Source: Purpureocillium takamizusanense
Lineage: Eukaryota; Ascomycota; Sordariomycetes; Hypocreales; Ophiocordycipitaceae
Assembly (NCBI RefSeq): GCF_022605165.1
Contig: NC_063068.1
Coordinates: 186,001 to 250,000, forward strand
Direction of reading: 5' to 3'
DNA: 64,000 nucleotides
Under the pieces are notes generated by a model, which saw only the letters and a program-made list of their open reading frames with translations, had not been told where the DNA came from and ran no database searches. A program made the position numbers and the translations under genes. Below are positions 1 through 10,153 of the stretch, piece after piece (the stretch's first letter is position 1; each line of letters starts with the position of its first letter).

Positions 1-420
1 GGGGTACCACCATACAAGACTGTTGTTAACGCCATGAACAAATTCAACAACCGGGCTGGACCGGGGCCCATTCTGCCGCCCGGCCCCAATGTCTGCAGCG
101 ACGTCTATTACGACAGTGAGATGACTGTAGTGGTCTGCAATAATGTAAGTCTCCCCTTGGGATGGCGGCTTGCGCCATACGCAACTTCTGACGAGGCATT
201 ACCGCTTTAGCAATCGGTTGAAAAGAAGCTCGAGTCGTATTCTGAGGTCACGTCCGGCCTGCAAGCTATACGCGCGTACTGCCTCAAGCTTGTGATGATG
301 GAGCCCTACTTTCTGGGAGGCGAAGCTTTTAACTCGGCTAACTGGAGCATCACCTTGAAGAGGACTGGGTACGTGCAGACGGAGGGCTTTTCGAGACCAG
401 CGTCTCAATTTGGCGGATGA
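1..420 (+). CDS. 3' end of a gene for a probable secreted protein (partial)
   Basis: The window opens inside a reading frame (1-144, phase 0) that ends at a GTAAGT donor. It resumes after a CTTTAG acceptor at 211 and stops with TGA at 418-420, giving 118 visible residues. The joined protein has three spaced cysteines (VCSD, VVCN, AYCL), a tyrosine-rich stretch and a C-terminal NWSITLKRTGY segment. Cys/Trp-containing C-termini like this are common in small fungal secreted proteins, but I do not recognise the family. A loose resemblance to Ecp2/Hce2-type effectors is only a thought. The N-terminus and any signal peptide lie outside the window, so secretion cannot be shown. The 66-bp intron carries stop codons in frame, which supports splicing. 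Confidence 0.6.
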
Positions 421-1620
421 TATGCTCGAGGGTAAATGGGTGGATTATATTGTCCCATTATTCGCCACTGGCTCCTGACCAACCGTTTGAACCGCCCCGT
501 GCTTATAGGTTGTCGACAAGTCGACAACGGCCATGACAGGCTGCTACTCGCGTCATCAAAGGCGCCGAAGGTTGTGCCACTACGGATTGATGATTCATTG
601 TATATACTTGTTCACCTTTACGAAGTATTTAATGGCAGTATTTCTACTCGCGGGCGAGCCGAGCCGCCTATTGACGTCGCCAGCGAAGACCTCGTTGTCA
701 CTCATTGCAGGCTGCTAGTCTATACTTCGTACGCTTCCTCTGCATCGAGTTTGGCGTTGCCAGCTGCACCGACCTAGCCTGCACACGGAACTATATGCCA
801 TGGCGAGGCGAGGTCTACTTGCGGGCTGATGTCCAACTGTCTTGGCGACGACGGCAAGCGCAGGATAAGAACATGACAGACTGCGGGACGTTGCCAGACA
901 AGTCGGCAGTGCGTCGCTGCATACTTCGTACGAAGTACACGGGAAGATGGCCTCGAAACGATTGATCCACTGGGGATTACTCAAGGCCGTTTGACGCGGC
1001 TAATTCGCGGCCCAATGTGCACACCAAAGTCCGGCGAGCCACACCACTGGACGCCAGGCTGTGTCAGTTAGTGCCTTAGGCGACCCAGCGAGGGTATTGG
1101 CCCGTGCGCCGTCTCACGTGTTACCCCAGTGTTCCAGCTCCAGCTCCATCCCACTCACCAAACAAGCGTAACCCGACTGTCACCACCTCTCGCGCTTGTC
1201 GCTCGGCTCAGCTGCTCCAACGACGCTGGGCGTTCGTCGCAATACATGTTGCGTGCCTCGTCGCCCAGAACGCGATTCTCACGCCTCGGTTGGCCTGCCT
1301 GATGTGAAGGCCCCTGACGCAGCATCGCAGGGCATGGGAGGGCCGGCCTGTCGACTCGCCAGCTGTTTGCACGCTCACGCCAACCTGATCCTACCACGAC
1401 GGCTGAGCTGGCGCGCTGCCCGACCTCAACCGTTCAACCCCAGCTCCTCCCTGGCGCTTCATCCATCCATCCGGATTTTTGATTGCCTGACGCGACGTGA
1501 GCGGCGGGGACTCTGGGCGCGACTGCGCCTCACTCTCCGCCTGAGCGATCTGGGAACACATCACTTGCGCGTTGCTCTCTCACTCATCCTCGTGCCGCGT
1601 CGGCCCCACGAGCCACGGCC
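421..1620. other. Intergenic region, no gene seen
   Basis: About 1.2 kb between the partial secreted gene and the zinc-knuckle gene. Open frames here are short and lack recognisable motifs. It contains a perfect 16-bp palindrome at 922-937 and related ATACTTCGTA copies at 619-628 (inverted) and 722-731. The last few hundred bases are C-rich leader-like sequence before the ATG at 1621. Confidence 0.6.
922..937. repeat. 16-bp perfect palindrome with two nearby partial copies
   Basis: TACTTCGTACGAAGTA is self-complementary over all 16 bases. ATACTTCGTACG recurs at 722-733, and ATACTTCGTA is present inverted at 619-628. All three fall within about 320 bp downstream of the partial gene. This could be a protein-binding palindrome or a relic of a repeat; the sequence does not say which. 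Confidence 0.5.
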
Positions 1621-3525
1621 ATGGCAGACACCTTTTCCGGCTATGACGGTCGGTCCCATGAGCCGCAATGCTACAACTGCGGTGCCGTAGGGCACTGGGC
1701 GGTTGCATGTCCTGAACCTACCCGAGCAACGCCAGCGTAAGTCGCATCGTTAAGCTCAGGCCAACATCAGTCGTCCGATGGTAGCTAATTGTAATGCAGT
1801 GGTTTGGCTGCCTGGAAGAACGCACCTGCTCCCAGTCAGGGCATACCGAAGCATCACGGCAATTCTTCCAAAAGATCGAAGGGACCCATCATCACCAAGT
1901 ATGCGCCTCCACCTCCGCCGCAGCCTCCATCCTATGGCCCTGGCATGGGCCCCTATCAGCCTCCGCCTCCGCCTCCGCTTCTCCCAGGACACCATCAACA
2001 TCCTAATGCAATTCCTGGACCGCCGCCCGCGCCGCATTACTCTCAGTACGGCACTCCATCTCCGTCGTACCCCCCCGGCTACACGCCGCCGCCCTATCCG
2101 TACGCTTCGGGCCAGCCCTATCACCCCCCAAGCCCTTATGGAGCTCCACTGCAATACACTCCTCCGGGCTACGCGCGTCCAATGCCGGGTCCTCTTCCAC
2201 CTGCTCCGTACCCCGGAGCGCCTGTTGCCCACGACCACAGGCCACCACCGTCTTATTACGGCCAGCAAGCGCCTCAGCCGGCGCCGGCGCCGTATGCGCA
2301 CTCTTCTTCGCACCACTCTCCCAGGCCCCCGCCGCCTCAGCCTCGCCCAGCGCCGCCAGCAGGTTTCGCACAGCCGCCGCCTAAGCTACCAGGCACTAGG
2401 ATGAGCCATCCACTGCCGCCGAAGCCGCCGCCGAGCCAGGACCAGACCAAAACTCAACGCGATCACCGCAACAAACGCAAACACGACAGGCAGGATAGTC
2501 AAGACGGGCGTCACAGGGATCACAGGGGTGGAAACAAGCACGCGAGTCATGGCTCTCAGTACGATGCCCATGCCTTCCCCTCGTCAGCAGGACAACGTTA
2601 CTCGTCTTCTCAGGGCTCACCGCCAAGCCGGCCAAACCACAACCATCCCAAGCCTAGTTCTCAGCAATTCCGCAAAGGCAATCACTCTGAAACGCAGATC
2701 CGCGCGTCTACGTCGCCAGCGAAAAGAAGTCGATCCGAGAGGGCCGGTGGAGCGAACAAAGACCAGCCAGAGGAATCAATACAAGCCGAACCCATCGGCG
2801 ATGAAGCGGGTCCTGCTCACAAGCCGCCCCAGGGGAAAGAAGCCGATAGGTCCCAGGGTCCTCTGGTGGCGCATATGCCTGAAGTGGTTGACCAAGTGCG
2901 CCTTGTGGACGAGCTCGCGGCTGACGACGCTGCGCCGGAGCGCAACACCGAGGACGAGGCTGTGGAGACTAAGACGGTCAGCACCGATAAGGAGGAAGGT
3001 GAGATTGGCAACGATGATGCGAGAACTAGCACCTCGTCGTATGAGCCTACGATGATGAGACAGCCACAACGGTCCACGTCTGGTGAACCTGGCCCGCACT
3101 ACAAACGCTCGCGTAGCAGCGACGTGGAGGAGCGCCAACACCACAAGAAGCGAAGACCCGATAGCCCAGCACCGAGGAGTGACAAGACCAGCGAGAGCGG
3201 AACTGTGAATGGCACCCTCTGGGACGGACTCGACGTCCCTAGACAGGCCGACCGGAAACGCCGAGGTTCCCATGCGTCTCAGGGATCGAAGCAATCCTCT
3301 GCGTCCAGCAAGTCGTCGGACTTGAATTCTTTGGAGGCTGAGCTCTTAGGTCGGCCAGTGAAGCAGAAGCTCGTGGCCGACAGTCCGCCGCGCCAGCGTT
3401 CGGACCGGAAACCCGTGAAGGCTAAGCGTCGTCCGGCCAACGCCAACTCGGCCTATAGGTACGATTTTATCTCGGTCTCAGGCTGAAGGAGCTTTCTTTC
3501 TAACATTCGCAGCCGCCGCTGGTAA
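1621..3525 (+). CDS. CCHC zinc-knuckle, proline-rich protein
   Basis: Three exons (1621-1736, 1800-3458, 3513-3525) give 595 residues. A single retroviral-type zinc knuckle lies at Cys17-x2-Cys20-x4-His25-x4-Cys30. Such knuckles bind single-stranded nucleic acid, so an RNA- or ssDNA-binding role is inferred. Residues ~60-230 are rich in Pro, Tyr and Gly (repeated PPPP and YxPP). The remainder is a disordered mix of Lys/Arg-, Ser- and acidic-rich stretches with nuclear-localisation-like clusters such as KKRR. The first intron (63 bp) separates the knuckle from the low-complexity part. The second (54 bp, CTAAC branch, CAG acceptor) puts the last four codons on a 13-nt exon ending SRRW; without it the frame would stop at 3486. 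No enzyme domain is visible. Confidence 0.8.
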
Positions 3526-4358
3526 GCGACGATGCGACGATCGCCCCATCATGGCACCGTAGCGGGCGTTGCTGCCCCTCGAGCCTCGTTAATTACTCGT
3601 GATTCTCTTACTGGTCACGCCGTGGTCGGACTCATAGCAGGCCCAATGGCCCCTGAGGCTTGCCACTGCTTCTTGTACTACCTTTTGCGGTTGGGATATG
3701 TGGCCTTGGTGCCCGACACACCCCCACTGTCTGCTTGCTATCTGCACTCGTGTCTCTCTGCGTGAACCTTTTCCCCTTGGGCCCCACGACCGTCACGACC
3801 AAGCATGGAACAGGCGTTTTCATTTCTGTCTAGAAGTTCACGAAGTGTGCGTGAACTGGCTCATTTGGCACGCTTTCTCGGGTTGAGACCCGTGCCAATG
3901 GGCGTTAGGAGCGCAGCGTCGCGCGTCTTTCGTTCTGTTTGGCATGACAAGCAGGTAGAAAAAAGACCTTTTGCCGTTTCCCCCTCCACCCTCGTGTCGC
4001 CGCGGAGTCGCAGAAGGGGGGCTGGCGGTCCTTCATGCGCTCTCCATTTAATCACTTCTTCTCTGTGCCCCGTATTCCAACCACCATCTACTTGCCACGC
4101 CACCGCCCTTCGTTCCCATCACTTCAGCGGCACACAGGGACCGCAATGCCAAAACATACTTATATAAAGCCAGGTGTCAAAATTAGATAAACAAGACGAT
4201 GTACAATGAGCTCAGCAGGTAAGTTCACACAATGTTTCCTCCCTATTGACGGGCGTTTCCCGTGTCGATGCAGCATCCAGTCCAGCGACTGATGCTTTTC
4301 CCGCCTCCCTTGCCTTCGAATTCTCGACGGCCAGCACTCTATTTGCAAGAAATCATGT
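3526..4358. other. Convergent intergenic region, no gene seen
   Basis: The 3' ends of the zinc-knuckle gene and the Egh16/Gas1-like gene face each other across about 830 bp. Small open frames show no family features. The sequence is pyrimidine-rich with scattered T runs, as expected for 3' UTRs and terminators. Confidence 0.6.
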
Positions 4359-5495
4359 TTACTCCTCGTCTTCGTCCTCGTCGACCTCGGTAACCTCGAA
4401 GTCGGCGAGTTCTTCTCGGCGGGTAATCTCAAAACGCTTCTTAAGGCGGTAGGCAAGGGCGCGGGCGCGAGCCTTCTCGGGCTGAGTGAAAGCAAAGGAG
4501 CCGCCAAAGGGACCGGCCGGGGTGCTATTCCTGACCATACCGACGCAGACATTGGTGGCATTGCCCACCGTGCCAGTACAGGTCATGCCCTGCGGCATCT
4601 GTACCTTGACGGTGAAGTCGGTGTTGGTGGCCGTGGACAGGCCGGCAACGATACCGGGGACATTCTGCGTGACCTGGGCAGTCTGGAAGGCGCTGGCGTC
4701 GGTGCCGCCGGAGGAGGGATCGATCTTGGCCGACAGAGGCCCGGCACCGTCCTGGTTGATCTAAGATGTGTGTCACGTCAGCATCTGGGATTGCGGGATT
4801 GCGGGTATGCTGTGATGGTGCGTACCTGACGGTAGGTGATTGTGACCTCGCCATTGTCACTGCAGGTGGGCATTCCCTGCGTTTGACCATTGCCGGCCGT
4901 CGCGGCGACCATGGTTTCGGCAGCCTTGTTGGACTTGGTGCCAGCGTTGCCACCACCGCGGCCGCCGCCATTGCCACCGAGGAGGCCGCCCAAGAGCCCG
5001 CCGAGCTGGCGCTTGCTCTCTTCGTTGCTCCGCTGTCCGATGCCCTTGAGGCCGGTGAGGCCGGCGAGGCCGGAGAGGTCATCTTCTTGGCCGACCGAGG
5101 ACTCTTTGCCCTTGTTGGTCGGGGCGCTCGTGCCACTCATGAAAGCGTTGACCATCTTTGCGGCGTCAACAGGGCCGTTGCCCTGGGTGCGGCCAAGGGG
5201 GCTGGCCCGTCCGTTGGCGATCTCACGGTCGCGGATGATGGAGGTGTCGGCCTGGGAGCCACAACCGTTGCTCGAGCAGTCGCGAGGGGTGCCGTCGGCA
5301 ACTATTTGACCAACACTGTCAGCTCCGCGCTCCCTGTTGGTCGCGAGGCGGCTGGGGGCTTCCGGCAGGGAGACGGCAAGAAGACGTACTGCTCAATCCG
5401 GGCATCACGACACCGTTGGCGCCTGTGATGGAGGTGACCACTCCGTGCGCCGAGGCGCAGGCGACGAGGGCCGAGTAGACGAAAGCGTAACGCAT
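4359..5495 (-). CDS. Egh16/Gas1-like secreted virulence-associated protein
   Basis: Three exons on the minus strand (5495-5390, 5301-4826, 4760-4359) give 327 residues. Residues 1-16 form a signal peptide ending CASA, so the mature protein starts at His17 (HGVVTSITGANG). The conserved block DGTPRDCSSNGCGSQADTSI follows the first splice and matches the Egh16-like family (Blumeria gEgh16, Magnaporthe Gas1/Gas2/Mas3), secreted proteins expressed in appressoria and linked to host penetration. A Leu/Gly-rich linker (LGGLLGGLLGG, then GGGRGGG) lies mid-protein, and the tail is strongly acidic (VDEDEDEE). The acceptor at 5302 was chosen because it restores the family block; the nearer CTGACAG leads to a stop. 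Function in this organism is inferred from the family only. Confidence 0.85.
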
Positions 5496-5742
5496 GGTGA
5501 GTGATTAAAAAATAGCTGCAAGTATTGCAACAAGTGAATAATAGACTAGCTTTGGAACAAGCTTGTTTCTGCAAGAAGACGAAGGCAGCCTCCGGGGCTT
5601 TGTGCACAAATGGTCACAGACCTGGATAAGAGAAGCACAAGAGAAGGAGAGTATTGCAAGCGAGGGAAGGAAGCTATAAATTGAAGACAAGAGAGGCTTG
5701 GGGATGAGCCAGTCGTAGTGGTAGCGAGCGAATGACTCGCAG

Positions 5743-5750
5743 TTATATAG
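5743..5750 (-). promoter_or_regulatory. Candidate TATA box of the Egh16/Gas1-like gene
   Basis: CTATATAA on the minus strand, about 250 bp upstream of the ATG at 5495 and inside a pyrimidine-rich leader. Position and sequence fit a core promoter; no transcript data support it. Confidence 0.4.
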
Positions 5751-7018
5751 ACTATCGAGACGCCTTCAGACTTCTGTAGTTCACACGGTCTGTCCGGAAT
5801 ACGTTTGCCGTTCCCGCATGAACGGGGGGTGCGCTTTGGCTTCACATGGAGCAAGAGGCTTTGAATCGTGCCGCGACGTTCAGACCTTGGAACCGGGGAG
5901 AGATGGGGCCCACGGAGATGCGTCCCGCGAGCTCGAAGGAAACGGCTCTCACACGACACAGATGCGTAGTACATGTTTCTGGCCGAAGACAGTAGGCCTC
6001 CGACGGTCCCGTCGTTCATGATGGGGGAGAATAGAGAGGGAGCGAGCGAGCCGGGGGGGGAAGAAGGAAAGAAGGAGCGTAGTGCAAAACATTGTGATGC
6101 TCGGCCTGAAACTCGAAAGATCGAGGATCACGGCACGCGGCAACCAGAAACGGGATTAGGTTGCGATGGTCCAAACGAACAAGGGGGGTACAGAAGAAGA
6201 AGAAAGGAGACGAAGATGAAGGGGAAGAAGAAGGGGAAGCGACGCGGCATGTCGTTGCATGGGGACGAGAGTCTGTCTCTTCCTTGGCTCGCGCGCGGAA
6301 CGAGCCACAGCCGAAGTGTGGCGTTTTGGTGGATGTCCTGCGGCCGAACACGACACGATGGGCGGAAGGCGAGGGGAGGCACGGACGGGAATGGTCCAGT
6401 ACGTACGTAGCATCTTCAGCTTTCGACGATGCGGGCGCGCGTCGCAGGAGATACTAATCAGTCACCGGCAGATGAGTTGCGGTCGTGGTGGTGCTCGGGA
6501 GGCTTGTGGGGCCGGGGGGCAAGGAGGCTCTCCAGGGGTCCGGTTCATGTCGGAGAGGGTGACAGCGGGATAGAGAGCCTTAGGGCATCGCGTGGCTGTG
6601 AGGGGGCGCGGGAGGGCGATGATGAAACCCGGTTGGGGGGGATCGGTGATGCTTCCACCAGCCAGCCCCCTCGGTGATGACGCACTGATGCAGTGACAAG
6701 ATGGGGGAACATGGGAGGTGGAAAAGGCAGCGAGGAATCATCAATGAATCGAGAGACAGCGCGCAGATATGATTGCGACAACGGCAAATGCGCTTTGCTG
6801 TGAAGCGATCGAGGCGAGCCATCTTGGCCGGCGATAGTTGCCAACTGTGCGAGTTCTACGGCAGCGAGGCTTGCGATGGGATGCAGTATCACAGAGGGCA
6901 CTGACAAGTACAGTAACCCGGCCCATTCCGGCTCCGAGCGATGGCGGCGTTTGATGAAGAGAAAAAAAAAGGCCCGTGGAAAGAACCCCAAACCCAACCG
7001 TGCGCCTCACATACAATA

Positions 7019-7042
7019 GAGCGAGCGAGCGAGCGAGCGAGC
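7019..7042. repeat. (GAGC)6 tetranucleotide microsatellite
   Basis: Six uninterrupted GAGC units within the gene-free interval. Confidence 0.9.
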
Positions 7043-7504
7043 AGCACCCTGTCGCTAGTTACCTATCGAATGCACTGTAATGAAATCTACCGAAGCAGTG
7101 GGCACGCTCTCAAATGCCAAGTACGCATATAGAGTTCTCAACGGCAAACTGCGTGCCGCAAACCGATGGATGGACATTGTACGCTGCTAATTTTGGTACG
7201 ACCGTTTTGTGACGCGCTTCCCGGTTTCGGGTTTTGTTGAAAGAGGCATGGTTCGGGGGTTTGGGTGGTTCGTTGTTAGGGTACCATTGGCAAAATGTGG
7301 AGGATTAGTACGTAGGTAGTAGCGAGCGAACGAGCCCTTCCTGCGACCGAACCATCAAAGGAGAAAAGAAAAGAAGGAGGGAAAAAAAAAATTGGGCGAC
7401 ACGGACGGTTCGTTTGGTTTCCGGCGCGAGTCGTTTTGGATCTGCGGATCTGCGCGCGACGAACACGCGAAGAAGCGCTAATCAGTCAGCACAGATGCGG
7501 GAGA

Positions 7505-7547
7505 GGGGCAGCAGATGCAGTGGAGGAAGGAAACCTGCTGCTGCCCC
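7505..7547. repeat. 10-bp perfect inverted repeat (hairpin)
   Basis: GGGGCAGCAG at 7505-7514 pairs perfectly with CTGCTGCCCC at 7538-7547 across a 23-nt purine-rich loop. It is GC-rich enough to form a stable stem in RNA or cruciform DNA. No T run follows it. Confidence 0.6.
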
Positions 7548-8412
7548 GGGATGCGGGAGTGATCGAACTGGTACGAAGGGACTACTAGCTTGAAACACCG
7601 CCCCGACGACCCTTGCGATTCTTTCGGCGTGCGAGAGAGGAAGACTGCCCTTGGTGGTCTTGACTCTTTACGTAGGCGAGGAGGTGGCAGATGCGGGCGG
7701 CGATGGCGTGTAAAAGGCTGCCGGCCGGCAGCGTAGATGCATAGGCGCCAGTTGTAACTATCAGAGCACTGATAGTAGTAGTAGTGGTGGTAGTATGAGG
7801 AGGATTACCTAAAGTTATCGACAAGGAGTACCAAACGGACGGTGCGCGTAGATGCTGCTCGTGGCGACGTAGATGTGGCTATGGCTTCATGTTCGATACA
7901 TGCGCAATTGACCAACGGACGTCTGGCCCGGCAGACCGCATCATGTCTTTCAGCACGTTGCATGTTCCCTGGGCTTTGGATGGAGGCATGTACTTCGTGC
8001 GTGCATACATACTAGGTACATACACACAGTACATGGGTATTACATACATGAATTTACGTCATGGCAGGCATGAGACAAACGGTCGGATGCTTTTCAACAC
8101 GGACAGAGGACTGGAGCAGGTGCGGGCGAAACGCAGGCGGAGAGGGCACAAACCAAACTTTGACGACCCCCCCCCCCCACCGCGTTCGCCTCGAACTGGT
8201 GGTACTAGTAGTACGTCTGTGGCACTGTTTCAGCGGGTGAGGGTGGTTGGTGGTCCCTTGTTTCAGCGACCTTTGCCGATGGAAATGAACGGCCTGAAAC
8301 CGTGCCACCACCGGTGCCGCGCTCGGCGAGGAGCGGCTTGCTCTGGTGTTAGTGGGCGGTGATGGACGCCGACCGGCCGACGGATGAAATGAACCGATGA
8401 CGAAAGAAAGAC

Positions 8413-8430
8413 AGAGAGAGAGAGAGAGAG
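8413..8430. repeat. (AG)9 microsatellite
   Basis: Nine AG units, uninterrupted. Confidence 0.9.
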
Positions 8431-9419
8431 ACAAGACTATGTGAAAAGAGAGGAAAAATTACCATGCACCGTCCATGGCGTCGCGAGTTGCTGTATCAAA
8501 TCGTGGGCTCCTTCTCTGTGGCACTTTGCAGACGAGCAGAGGACATGCATTAGTAGGTACTACTGTGTTATGGAAACCCCTTCAGAACAGCCCCGCGGCA
8601 GGACGTTCATGCATGTCTATCGCTGGAACCGCTACGCGCGTGTCCTGGCGTCCACCCCCCTCCAACTCCCAAGTCTGTCGGCTCATGGTATGCAGCTTGT
8701 TGGCCCGTTTGTAACCGGTGTCGTCCTGCACGCGCGCCAGCGGTTGAGCCGTTCTCACAACGTCGCGGGCAGGCATGCGATCGTTGTTGTTGCGCCCGTC
8801 AAGCCGTTCTGATAAGTGCCTCTTGCTTGCGCTCAGTTCCTTGTCTAGCCAGCACGCGAACATCGCGGCGCGCGGCGCACGTGCCAAAACGGGCATGCTC
8901 ATGTCGTCGGTGGCGTGTACGTGCTGCCGTGATGTTGCGCGCGTGACCGGTCCGTGACTCTCTCTCTCTCTGCGCCTTCGAGAAAGAAAAGAAAAATTCC
9001 GTTTCCATGGCTGATGTGCTTGAGAGTAAGTCTAGTCTGACGAGTTTGCCGAGCCACACAACGGCCCCCCCCTAGGCGGAGCAAGTGCTGAGTTACACCG
9101 CATCCCACGCACCAGACCACATCGCGAGATGTGCACTTGTCTGAGCTACACTCCTCCGACAAGCACACGATGACAAATGAAGAATTCTTTGCTTACCTTT
9201 AACGCTGGCCCGTGTACCGTGAAACTCGACAAGACACTGGGTTTTTTTTTTTCGCTTGTCCCCGCCTCCCCCCTCTCCTCGACATACACAGACGCTCAGC
9301 AGGATTGGCCACGAACGTACAGGCTCTCTAATCAGTCCGTGTCATGGACCTGGACCCCGAGCCAAAACACGATATGCCTCCTATCGAGTGGGTTTGAAGA
9401 AGAGGGGGGGGCGGGGGGG

Positions 9420-9421
<2 letters not shown>

Positions 9422-9453
<32 letters not shown>
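9422..9453. repeat. (GA)16 microsatellite
   Basis: About sixteen GA units preceded by a G-rich run. A GAGA tract about 700 bp before the gene at 10154 may act in its promoter, but that is a guess. Confidence 0.9.
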
Positions 9454-9457
<4 letters not shown>

Positions 9458-9958
9458 TTCATGGCTAATTTTGCAGAGGTCTTTGCGATGGCATCTCGGC
9501 ATCGGGCAGTCGTCCGCAGCGAGGCGGAGGGCGACGTCTCATGACGCAGAGCGGCATAGCGTTGTGCCCTCGGGCGCCTGGCTCTTCTTCATCGACAAAG
9601 TTGGTCAGCCACGATGCAGAGAACCTTCTGTTCACCGATAAGCAGCCGAGAGAGATCGAGTGAGCCTATCGTCCGCCCCCCCGGGAGCCGTCGCGGCGCC
9701 GGGGCCGGGCCAGGGACAGTGCCTACGCACGCTGTCTTGTCGATCGCATCGATGCGTGACAGGCCTGACACCAAACCCGGGCGGTAGCGTGCCCTTTTCC
9801 CTGAATGGTCCGTCCCCTCAGCCCACGGCGCAGATACCAGCAGATGGCTCTCGAGATGGGGGCCGGGGCAAGGCAGGTTTGGCAATATGGGGGGGGGGGG
9901 GAGGAGCGCCACCAACACATCTTCGCGATGGGCCCCGTGCTATGGCCAGTGGCGGCGG

Positions 9959-9964
9959 TATAAA
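9959..9964 (+). promoter_or_regulatory. Candidate TATA box for the gene at 10154
   Basis: TATAAA 190 bp before the ATG, followed by a CT/GA-rich leader. Placement is plausible for a fungal core promoter. Confidence 0.4.
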
Positions 9965-10153
9965 CATCGCGTGATGCGCCCGCCACGACCAAAGACCGCC
10001 ACTACGCCGAACCGTCAACAGAGGATATTGCAGTCCAGCTATATCTCGGGTTTCTTCCAAGACATTTGCTCTCTTGCAAGTCTCATATCAAGAGGAAGGA
10101 AAGAGAAAACTTAAAACCTCCCCTCCCGTTCAAGAGCATTGGTTCCGCCAGCC

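Larger units (their letters stand above)
5496..10153. other. 4.7-kb gene-free divergent interval
   Basis: This lies between the start of the minus-strand Egh16/Gas1-like gene and the start of the plus-strand gene at 10154. Open frames up to about 150 codons occur on both strands but are low-complexity, overlap each other and show no domain. Visible structure includes (GAGC)6 at 7019-7042, (AG)9 at 8413-8430, (GA)16 at 9422-9453, a G13 run at 9889-9901, a strong hairpin at 7505-7547 and CTAATCAGTC at 6454, 7478 and 9328. It could be a long regulatory region or contain a non-coding transcript. Confidence 0.5.

Noticed and set aside
1756..2404. Long overlapping open frames on both strands (186 and 208 codons) across the zinc-knuckle gene
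   Set aside because: They are shadows of the Pro-rich reading frame; composition is Arg/Leu-rich without domains.
4359..5495. Calling the Egh16/Gas1-like protein a lytic polysaccharide monooxygenase because of its N-terminal His
   Set aside because: The spliced protein has no second histidine for a copper brace and matches the Egh16 block instead.
6545..6997. 150-codon minus-strand frame in the gene-free interval
   Set aside because: Low-complexity, no motif, overlapped by other frames, no splice or start context of note.
9889..9901. Long G runs (also 21401-21414 and 62743-62755) as G-quadruplex elements
   Set aside because: Single homopolymers, not four spaced G tracts; length may also reflect sequencing slippage.
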